Of a stretch of DNA of 64,000 nucleotides, positions 57,550 to 64,000 are shown in pieces. Both the position numbers and the translations under genes were made by a program. The stretch comes from Clostridia bacterium. GTDB lineage: Bacteria > Bacillota > Clostridia > Christensenellales > UBA1242. Numbering within the stretch: the first letter of the stretch is position 1; each line of letters opens with the position of its first letter. The notes under the pieces were generated by a model. It was not told where the DNA came from, did not search any database, and saw only the letters and a list, made by a program, of their open reading frames with translations. The stretch covers positions 1-64,000 of the forward strand of contig JAFXZE010000005.1 in NCBI GenBank assembly GCA_017541375.1. Direction: 5' to 3'.

Positions 57550-60252
57550 TTATGCAATACTTTTTCCTGATTTCTCTTGTAAATTAGTTGATCTAAGTTC
57601 TTTTCTGCGCTCTGATAAAAATTTCTCGATATATGGACTATCTATATTTCTTAAGTTCTCAAAATGATAATACTCGATATTTTGGATTACTTTTAGATTG
57701 GGGGCAATTAATGTCTCCAAATTTTTAGCTTTACAAAGAGCATCCTCACCCAAATGTGTAAGTTTGGGGAAATTTGCCTTTTTTAAATAAGGAGCCCCTC
57801 CTAAAAACAAATATCCTCCATGTTCTAGACTGGGTAGTGATATACTTTCCCCCGCAAACATTTCCAAAGAACAATTTCCCACATCCCTTAATTTATCAGC
57901 TTTTAAACTTCTTATTGGCACATCCGAAAAACACCCACTACCAATAGATTCCATACTAGGTAAATATAAGTCTATATTTTCTATATTTTTAGTATAAAAA
58001 AAATTCTTGTTACCTATATGCCTCCAACTTGGGGTATGCAATTTAAACTGACCTTTGCAATTTACTGTAGAAAAACAATTATCGGCAGTTACTTCTAGTG
58101 ATGGCAAATTTATTATTAAATCATTGTGAGAACTAATATTATATAAACCTCTAGGCCCAATAGATCTTAAATTTTGACAATCAAAGTATTCTAAATAGCA
58201 TTTTTTTGATAAAAAATCCTCTTCTAGGCGAGTTATATTGGGATTTACATAAGATATTAAATTATCCTCATTATCCAGCTGCAGTAAAACTTTTCCTTTT
58301 ACTGTATCAAACTCAATACTTTTTCCTCTTTTAGTCTTTCTCTCTGATACCGACTTTATTTTAGAAAAAGATCTTGTAAAAGCATCCTGATTCTGTTTTA
58401 TACCTTTTGCTGGATTAAATAACTGGATAGTCATATCCTTCTTATCGACGATATAATCATCAAATATGGTATATCTATCTGCATCATAATGTGTTGCTAC
58501 CCCAGTTTTATTGTCAATTACATAATTATTATCACATACCCAGTACATATTTGATGAATTGGAAATATCTGGATGAATCTCTCTACGAAATCTATATGTA
58601 TTACCCTTATTCAAAATATAATCTTTGCTTATAAATAAAACTTTATTATATGGCTCTATTATAATAGGATAATAACTCACCTCTTTATCAGATAATTGTA
58701 TCTGAGAATTTTGAAATGAAACCAGTTTATCACACCATTTTTTATCAGTTCTTAATACGGTTTTTTCACCATTCTCAGAAATAACTTCTATATCCCTACT
58801 AGTAGGTGTTAATTCTTCTTTGATAGATTTTATATTTCCAAAATACTCTGTAAAGGCATCATCATCGGTTGCTTGCATTTTGTCTGCATTAAATTTTTTT
58901 ATGGTATTATTTACCTTATCAAACACATACTTACTAAAGAACGTAAATCTATCTTTATCAAATTGTTTTATTTCATCTGTTTTCAAATTTAATACAACTC
59001 CATCTGCATAATAATTTGTCCAAGCTCCCAATTCTCCCATTTTGGGTACAACATTATTATTTAGAATCAGGTATTTGAAAATATGAACACTTGTTCTATC
59101 ACTATCATTAGGATATACAATCTGCTGTAATTCATATGTAGAAGAGTTTTCAAAGAATATTGATATTATTAAAGACTCTCCTTCTATAGGATTTGGAGTA
59201 TGAGAATTTTGAAATGATATTAGGCTATTATTTTTATTCAACCCCAATATAGTTTTTTTACCATTTTGTGATGTGAGTACCACACTTCGTCCTTTTTTAG
59301 TAACCTCTTCCGTAATCGATTTTATTTCACCAAAAGAACGAGTAAATACATCTTCATCGACATCTTTCATTTCTTGGGGATTAAAATTTCTTATGGTCTT
59401 TGCTGATTTATCCAATACATATTGCCCCATTACAATATATTGCTTCTTATCATAGTTTTTTAACTCACGAATATTATTATTAATAATGTTATTATTAGCA
59501 CAATAAAACACATTACCATATTCAAAGTTATACCTATACCATTTATCATTAAATGCGGTGTAATGTTTGGCAAAGCCACGACCAGTATAAGTTTCTAATT
59601 TAATATTAAAGCCAAAATCTCGCTCCATTGCATCCGTTAGCCCTGGCATAAAATTGTCTAAATTGTTACCTAATGTACAATTTGGATTAACACCAGGCAC
59701 AGTATGATTCCAGCCACTTATAATAGCAACACTTTGCACTTCTCCACGAGTAAGTTGTACACAGACTATCCTAAGTCCATATGCGTCATCTAACTGAGGA
59801 TTATCTATATAATTCTCGCGCTTAATGTCTTTATAATCTTTTCTAACAAAAAAGAATATGTGATGAGTTTGTAACCTCCCCTTAGGATTGTTAAAAGTGC
59901 ATAACTTGTCATTTGGATGATAAAAAACTGAAAATGACAAAACATCTTCAACAGTTTTACACTCATAAAGAGTATAACCATTCTCATCTGCTATCTCTAC
60001 TGCGGACTTATTTGTCTTTATTTTTTCTTGTTTATTGTTTTTTCCCTCGTAAAAATCATTAATAAAACCTATAAATTGCTCTTCATTATACAAGTCTTCC
60101 ATAAATGTCTTAGTAGGCTCGAGATGGGCTTTAAGTAACTCTAATAATTTCCCTGGGCTATTCCCCATAATAGTAGCGAATCTTGATCTACAAAATTTCG
60201 CAAACTCTTCACCATAAATTTTCTTAATTTCATCATATTCTGTTTTTGCCAT
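57550..60252 (-). CDS. Large repeat protein with N-terminal module and C-terminal BspA-like LRR
   Basis: 900 residues, with no signal peptide or membrane helix. About 1-250 is a module containing LQTHHIFFFVRKDYKD and WNHTVPGVNPNCTLGNNLDN. About 270-665 holds three copies of a unit of roughly 75 residues that begins (Y)xxDKxxxTIxxFN, passes AFTxxFGxIKSIxEExT and ends LISFQNS. The last 220 residues form LRR-type repeats (LPSMESIGSGCFSD, KLTHLGEDALCKAKNLETL). The function is unknown; the architecture suggests a scaffold or recognition protein. Its ATG overlaps the previous stop (TAATG). Confidence 0.65.
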   Translation of the reverse strand: MAKTEYDEIKKIYGEEFAKFCRSRFATIMGNSPGKLLELLKAHLEPTKTFMEDLYNEEQFIGFINDFYEGKNNKQEKIKTNKSAVEIADENGYTLYECKTVEDVLSFSVFYHPNDKLCTFNNPKGRLQTHHIFFFVRKDYKDIKRENYIDNPQLDDAYGLRIVCVQLTRGEVQSVAIISGWNHTVPGVNPNCTLGNNLDNFMPGLTDAMERDFGFNIKLETYTGRGFAKHYTAFNDKWYRYNFEYGNVFYCANNNIINNNIRELKNYDKKQYIVMGQYVLDKSAKTIRNFNPQEMKDVDEDVFTRSFGEIKSITEEVTKKGRSVVLTSQNGKKTILGLNKNNSLISFQNSHTPNPIEGESLIISIFFENSSTYELQQIVYPNDSDRTSVHIFKYLILNNNVVPKMGELGAWTNYYADGVVLNLKTDEIKQFDKDRFTFFSKYVFDKVNNTIKKFNADKMQATDDDAFTEYFGNIKSIKEELTPTSRDIEVISENGEKTVLRTDKKWCDKLVSFQNSQIQLSDKEVSYYPIIIEPYNKVLFISKDYILNKGNTYRFRREIHPDISNSSNMYWVCDNNYVIDNKTGVATHYDADRYTIFDDYIVDKKDMTIQLFNPAKGIKQNQDAFTRSFSKIKSVSERKTKRGKSIEFDTVKGKVLLQLDNEDNLISYVNPNITRLEEDFLSKKCYLEYFDCQNLRSIGPRGLYNISSHNDLIINLPSLEVTADNCFSTVNCKGQFKLHTPSWRHIGNKNFFYTKNIENIDLYLPSMESIGSGCFSDVPIRSLKADKLRDVGNCSLEMFAGESISLPSLEHGGYLFLGGAPYLKKANFPKLTHLGEDALCKAKNLETLIAPNLKVIQNIEYYHFENLRNIDSPYIEKFLSERRKELRSTNLQEKSGKSIA

Positions 60253-60548
60253 TATCCATACAACCTTTTAAGTAAATATTCTTTATTTCCTTTTTGTGCA
60301 ACAGCCAAATCGATTTTTGGTGTAGTGGTACTCACTTGTCTAAGATTATTTTTCACCACTTCAAAAGCATATAGTGGAGCATACCACTCTGAATACCTAT
60401 CTAACAACTGTATATTTACTACCAAAGTATCTCCAATATCGAGATCAAAATCATCATAAAACTCCAAAAGCATGCTAACTTCGCCTTTGCCTTCTGTATC
60501 ATAAAAAATATACTTGCCGTATGGGGCTTTTCTTAATAATTTTAGCAT
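60252..60548 (-). CDS. Small protein translationally coupled to the 900-residue repeat protein
   Basis: 98 residues, MLKLLRKAPYGKYIFYDTEG onward, beta-rich with an acidic middle. No family recognised and no membrane segment. GGAGG lies four to five bases before the ATG. Its stop overlaps the start of the large gene (TAATG), so the two form a functional pair. It may be a partner, chaperone or accessory subunit; this is context only. Confidence 0.6.
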   Translation of the reverse strand: MLKLLRKAPYGKYIFYDTEGKGEVSMLLEFYDDFDLDIGDTLVVNIQLLDRYSEWYAPLYAFEVVKNNLRQVSTTTPKIDLAVAQKGNKEYLLKRLYG

Positions 60549-60594
60549 ATTACCTCCTATATAAACTTGTTATTTAGATTATCACCCAAAACAA

Positions 60595-60622
60595 AAAAAG
60601 TCAACTAAATTGACTTTTTGAC
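60595..60622 (-). terminator. Terminator of dnaN
   Basis: AAAAAGTCAA (60595-60604) pairs with TTGACTTTTT (60610-60619) around CTAAA, and on the leftward strand is followed by TTTTTTTG. Confidence 0.85.
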
Positions 60623-60626
60623 ATTG

Positions 60627-61730
60627 TTATATTTTGTGCATTGGTAGAATGAGGTAAAGGTAGTCATCCCCTTCTTGGGGAACAATTACGCAAGGATGCA
60701 CGGCACTGCCAAATCGAATCTGTACAAACTCATCTGTAATAACACGTAGCGCATCATTGTAAAGTTTCCCATTAAACTCAATGGCAAGATCAGCGCCATT
60801 ATGAGTGATTTGAAGGTGCTCTGTAAGATTTCCTAATTCACTTTCACTATTGATTACCATTTCGCGCCCTGTTATATCAAACTTTACCACAAAGTTGCGG
60901 TCTACCCTACTAAATAGTCCCGCTCTCTCCATAGCATCGAGAATATGTTTTCGATTTACATTGATAGTCGTAGTAAAGTCCTTAGGAAGAATTTGTCGAT
61001 ACGATACATAATCACTCTGCATTCCCATAAGGCGCGTCATAAGTTGAGTATTACCAAGGTTGATTTGTAGATGATTTTTTTGAGTACAAATACGAATAGT
61101 TTCATCATTATCTGGAAGCAATCGCACAATTTCTAGTAAACATCTAGCGCTTACCACCAGTCCAAATTCTGCGCTTTGCGAAAGGGTTGATTTTTGCACA
61201 AGAGCTAACCTCACTCCGTCTAGCGCCACGCCACGAAGTTGGCCACTACTTACTTCAAGGAGAATGCCGCGTAACATTGGTCGAGAATCATCTTGAGCTA
61301 CAGCCACACTAGATTTTGTGACAAGGTCTTTAAAGGCCTCACTAGCAATCTCCACATATTCTGGTTGTTCTAGAGTCTTTGGCTCGGGAAATTCGGTCGC
61401 ATCTTGGCACTGAAAGAATGCACTATTGTCCCCATAAACTACATCTAGTGTCTTCCCGTGAAGATTAAACTCCAACTGCTCACCACTAATTTTACTTACA
61501 AAGTCAGCAAAAAACTTTGCAGGAATTACAGCCACTCCAGAAACCTTTACATCAGCATTAATTGATTTGGTAATAGTCAACTCTAAATCAGTACATGTTA
61601 GCGTCAACCTATCATCCTCTGCCACCATTTTTACACATTCTAATATTGGGTTTGTAGTCCGCACAGCAGCCGCTTTTACCACTTTTAGCACCGCATCAGC
61701 AAGCTCTAGCCCTTGACAACTAAATTTCAT
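60627..61730 (-). CDS. dnaN: DNA polymerase III sliding clamp (beta subunit)
   Basis: 367 residues. Three repeated clamp domains are visible, with the characteristic VPAKFFADFVSKI-like (VIPAKFFADFVSKISGEQLE), ATEFPEPKTLEQPE, DSRPMLRGILLEVS, LDGVRLALVQ and the C-terminal YLILPMHKI. It forms a dimeric ring on DNA and binds polymerase and repair partners. GGTGG precedes the ATG. It is not next to dnaA or recF; its upstream neighbour is a lipoprotein gene. It probably has its own promoter in the 130-base gap. Confidence 0.97.
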   Translation of the reverse strand: MKFSCQGLELADAVLKVVKAAAVRTTNPILECVKMVAEDDRLTLTCTDLELTITKSINADVKVSGVAVIPAKFFADFVSKISGEQLEFNLHGKTLDVVYGDNSAFFQCQDATEFPEPKTLEQPEYVEIASEAFKDLVTKSSVAVAQDDSRPMLRGILLEVSSGQLRGVALDGVRLALVQKSTLSQSAEFGLVVSARCLLEIVRLLPDNDETIRICTQKNHLQINLGNTQLMTRLMGMQSDYVSYRQILPKDFTTTINVNRKHILDAMERAGLFSRVDRNFVVKFDITGREMVINSESELGNLTEHLQITHNGADLAIEFNGKLYNDALRVITDEFVQIRFGSAVHPCVIVPQEGDDYLYLILPMHKI

Positions 61731-61860
61731 ATTCTGTCCACCTTCTAAAAAATTGTGTTTGTATTATACCAAAGGACATTGAAAAAGGCAAGGCAACTGA
61801 CATAAGTTTTTACAAAATTTTCTAAATTGTAAAAAACCTACCTAAATATCGACAAATTAG

Positions 61861-62853
61861 TTATTTTGCGTCCTCATTAATATTACCATTTTCTGCCTTA
61901 GAACCAAGTGAATTGTCAAAATTGACATTGTTAGTCGAAAAATTACCATTATTTTCGCGTTTGGGGTTGTATTTATTTTTGTGTTTTGCTTGGAGATATA
62001 GTGCTAACCACAGTATTAGCCCAAACGCCGCACTTACACCTATAGCCAAGACATACCACTCAATTACATTTTCTCTCGTCAAGCAATTTCTATAAAGAAT
62101 TATGTCTGGTAACTTTGCCCCAAATTGGCAATTATACACATGCGCTGTGTAAATTGCTTTTTCATCCTTACCCAATCCAACTGGAGCTACCAAAGTTGCA
62201 AAGCTATTCGCATTCGACCTAATACGCTCGTCAGCCTCAAATGCATATACAAGTTTAAAATTAATTTGGGATAAAAACTGTTTTGCTTTTGCCTCACTCA
62301 TGCCAAATCGATTACAAAAACTCTCTAGATAAACTTGATTGATAGATTTTTCTAAAGTAATATTCTCTATAGTCACATAATTTCTCTCCATCAATCTTAT
62401 CAAAGTGTCTAACAATGCTCCTCCACCTTGAGAAGTATCTAGTAAAATATTTTTACTAATCAAAAAGTGTTTTTCAACATTAGGCGATGACGAAGAAGAA
62501 GCATCTTTAGGTTGTTTGGTAAATTCTTTATAACTCTCGACATTTTCAAAACTAATAGAAATTTGGTAATCATCAGTGGAGCTATTCACTTTTGCTTTAA
62601 ATTGGGCATTTTCAGTAGCGAAATAGCCCCCCAAAATTCTCCAATAGTCGTTTGCACAATCATTTAAATAAGCCACCATATCATCATAAGCCACATTTTC
62701 TTGAGCTAAATTTTCCTTATCCAAAACTATCACGGAATCTACCCCAAAGGAACCATCCACATATGAAATACTCATACATGTCACAGCACTACATCCCCCT
62801 AAGCCAAGTATCAGCCCTAATATCAAACCACATATAATAAATTTTTTCAACAT
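61861..62853 (-). CDS. Lipoprotein with C-terminal membrane helix, unknown function
   Basis: 330 residues. A signal and lipobox (LGLGGC, Cys about 21) are followed by an exported domain with long alpha/beta stretches (VAYLNDCANDYWRILGGYFA) and a C-terminal membrane helix (about 265-287), then a basic and asparagine-rich cytosolic tail. The layout resembles LppM/DUF3153-type proteins but the match is not firm. GAGGAGAAA precedes the ATG. It lies between TraX and dnaN. Confidence 0.6.
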   Translation of the reverse strand: MLKKFIICGLILGLILGLGGCSAVTCMSISYVDGSFGVDSVIVLDKENLAQENVAYDDMVAYLNDCANDYWRILGGYFATENAQFKAKVNSSTDDYQISISFENVESYKEFTKQPKDASSSSSPNVEKHFLISKNILLDTSQGGGALLDTLIRLMERNYVTIENITLEKSINQVYLESFCNRFGMSEAKAKQFLSQINFKLVYAFEADERIRSNANSFATLVAPVGLGKDEKAIYTAHVYNCQFGAKLPDIILYRNCLTRENVIEWYVLAIGVSAAFGLILWLALYLQAKHKNKYNPKRENNGNFSTNNVNFDNSLGSKAENGNINEDAK

Positions 62854-62871
62854 TTTTTTCTCCTCTTATTT

Positions 62872-63588
62872 TTACCCATAAATACTGCCGGCTATTATTT
62901 GTAATAGCCAAATATGCACTGGGTAGAATATATAGAAAAAGTATTTTAAATTCCACTTTCCCCTATTACCATTATACATCCACAAAATTGGTATAGCAAA
63001 AAATGCAAAATAAGCTATAGACCACTGCATATACAGACAGTATAAAAGCGTGCAAATACTCAAAGCAAGTAGCATAAAGAGTTTTTGATACTGAGGCAAA
63101 AATCTCCTTATAGTATACAACAATACAGGTGTAAACACACCATATAAACTGTAGTTTTCAAAAAATACCCACTTATCTAACTCAAGGAAAATAAAGCCCA
63201 AGCTAACAATAATAGCAACAACCACCAAACAACTCATTAGGCAATAGTATTTTTCTTTGTACATGTCGACTATACTGTCTATGAGGTATATTATGAGTAT
63301 TGATGCACTAAATACCAAAAATATTGAAAACTCAGTAATTCCAGTAAATAGATACAACACCATCTGCATGATAATGCCCAAAATAAAAATTAATAAAAAA
63401 TGCTTTAGTTTATTGCGAGTATAAAAACAGCCTTCTGCTAGCATATACGCAAAAATTGGAAATGCAAGCCTCCCCACGGCCCGAAGAAACAAAGCTTCAG
63501 GAAAAATCATATAGCCTAAGTGATCCAAAAACATAGCTATACATGCGATAATTTTTAAAGCATTATTAGATAGTCCAAAACTCCTCAT
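62872..63588 (-). CDS. TraX-family membrane protein
   Basis: 238 residues with seven or eight helices. The family opening ALKIIACIAMFLDHLGYMIF, followed by GRLAFPIFAYMLAEGCFYT, is diagnostic. TraX acetylates pilin in F-plasmid systems; chromosomal Firmicute homologues lack an assigned substrate and are probable acyltransferases of surface molecules. TAGAGG fits the ATG at 63588 with six bases; the ATG two codons earlier is too close. Confidence 0.85.
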   Translation of the reverse strand: MRSFGLSNNALKIIACIAMFLDHLGYMIFPEALFLRAVGRLAFPIFAYMLAEGCFYTRNKLKHFLLIFILGIIMQMVLYLFTGITEFSIFLVFSASILIIYLIDSIVDMYKEKYYCLMSCLVVVAIIVSLGFIFLELDKWVFFENYSLYGVFTPVLLYTIRRFLPQYQKLFMLLALSICTLLYCLYMQWSIAYFAFFAIPILWMYNGNRGKWNLKYFFYIFYPVHIWLLQIIAGSIYG

Positions 63589-63643
63589 ACTCATCCTCTA
63601 AAAAAGTATAACACGATAGCATATCTCTTGTCAAAGGGTTAAT

Positions 63644-63675
63644 CAAAAAATAAGCCACTAGACTTGGTGGCTTAT
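63644..63675 (-). terminator. Terminator of the rightmost leftward gene
   Basis: On the leftward strand ATAAGCCAC pairs with GTGGCTTAT, followed by TTTTTTG. The stop codon of the gene lies inside the stem. Confidence 0.8.
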
Positions 63676-64000
63676 AATTGCAATATTTGATCTTCTTTTT
63701 TCTCCAAAACTTGTCTTACTAAAATCTGACTCTAATTGCTTTTCAATAGCTCGTTTCCCCTGAGTGCGAGCTTTTTCTCTGCGACTACCTAATAGCTTTT
63801 TACAAAGATAGTTGTATATTCCTCGCAAAGTGTCCACTATTCTTTGAGTATAAGATCGGGAGATAGTCATATTTTTGCTCAACCCAGCTTTCTTTCTGTC
63901 TCCAAAAATACTCCTAAAACTACTGAAAATTGCGTTTTGTTTGTCTTGGTCTTTTTTCTTCATTTCACTAGCCAAAACCCTTGCTGACAATACGCAAATG
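63658..64000 (-). CDS. Partial gene, C-terminal part of an unknown basic protein
   Basis: The open frame continues to the window's right edge (reading ICVLSARVLASEMKKK into the visible part), so the true start is probably outside. The visible 113 residues are basic, with IVDTLRGIYNYLCKKLLG and many arginines and lysines. No domain recognised. The only internal ATG near 63963 lacks a ribosome site, which supports an upstream start. Confidence 0.45.
   Translation of the reverse strand, partial: ICVLSARVLASEMKKKDQDKQNAIFSSFRSIFGDRKKAGLSKNMTISRSYTQRIVDTLRGIYNYLCKKLLGSRREKARTQGKRAIEKQLESDFSKTSFGEKRRSNIAIISHQV

Noticed and set aside
1..64000. tRNA and rRNA genes
   Set aside because: No cloverleaf with GTTCRANYC-type T-arms or rRNA segments was seen on either strand, though a scan by eye can miss a degenerate one.

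Overview
The window is low-GC DNA (A+T-rich, strong AGGAGG-type ribosome binding sites, TTGACA/TATAAT promoters). It carries spoIIE, spoIIR, spoIIQ, sleB and ypeB, so the host is an endospore-forming Firmicute of the Clostridia type. I cannot name a genus. The many small paralogous families of unknown function suggest an uncultured host-associated lineage, which is an inference.

Layout. 1-97 is the start of a leftward VOC-family gene. About 167-11,660 is an integrated mobile element. Its leftward genes encode a HUH-type replication protein, a Zot-like ATPase, three membrane-anchored proteins (two with coiled coils, one of these ending in BspA-type leucine-rich repeats) and several small proteins. 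A rightward large serine recombinase closes its right end. The best reading is an integrated filamentous-phage (inovirus-like) element. 11.7-19.2 kb is mixed chromosome: histidine phosphatase with a structured leader RNA, DUF1848, TfoX-N, an orphan HipA-like kinase, a TetR/pectinacetylesterase-like pair sharing a palindromic operator, a lipoprotein and hpf. 19.3-22.7 kb holds two tandem transglutaminase-like paralogues. 22.8-25.4 kb is the rpmG-secE-nusG-rplK-rplA block. 25.5-27.6 kb holds an ABC-exporter deletion scar and an ABC-F gene behind a leader-peptide attenuator. 27.7-29.6 kb is a HipA-type kinase coupled to a HipS-like small protein. 29.7-32.8 kb is a tandem pair of proteins made of helicase-associated-like repeats.

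33-64 kb is mostly housekeeping and sporulation: a degenerate glycosyltransferase, gap, a TM2-type protein, mnmA, a lipoprotein, a PlsC-like acyltransferase, a glycosyltransferase, an HTH membrane regulator with a probable leaderless mRNA, spoIIR-sleB-ypeB as one operon, spoIIQ with a sigma-F-like promoter next to a YwmB-like gene, a LOG-like protein, an MscS channel with a metallopeptidase, a radical SAM enzyme, membrane proteins, an AI-2E-family permease, an MprF-type flippase, tilS, spoIIE with a Spo0A box, a YycJ-like hydrolase, a 900-residue repeat/LRR protein, dnaN away from dnaA, a lipoprotein and TraX.

How parts work together. SpoIIE (sigma-F activation), SpoIIR (forespore-to-mother-cell signalling), SpoIIQ (engulfment channel) and SleB/YpeB (cortex lysis at germination) cover successive sporulation stages. 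The most novel material is the phage-like element with an LRR-bearing surface protein, the HipT/HipS-like pair, the ABC-F attenuator, the helicase-associated-repeat proteins and the 900-residue repeat protein. No tRNA, rRNA or CRISPR array was seen.
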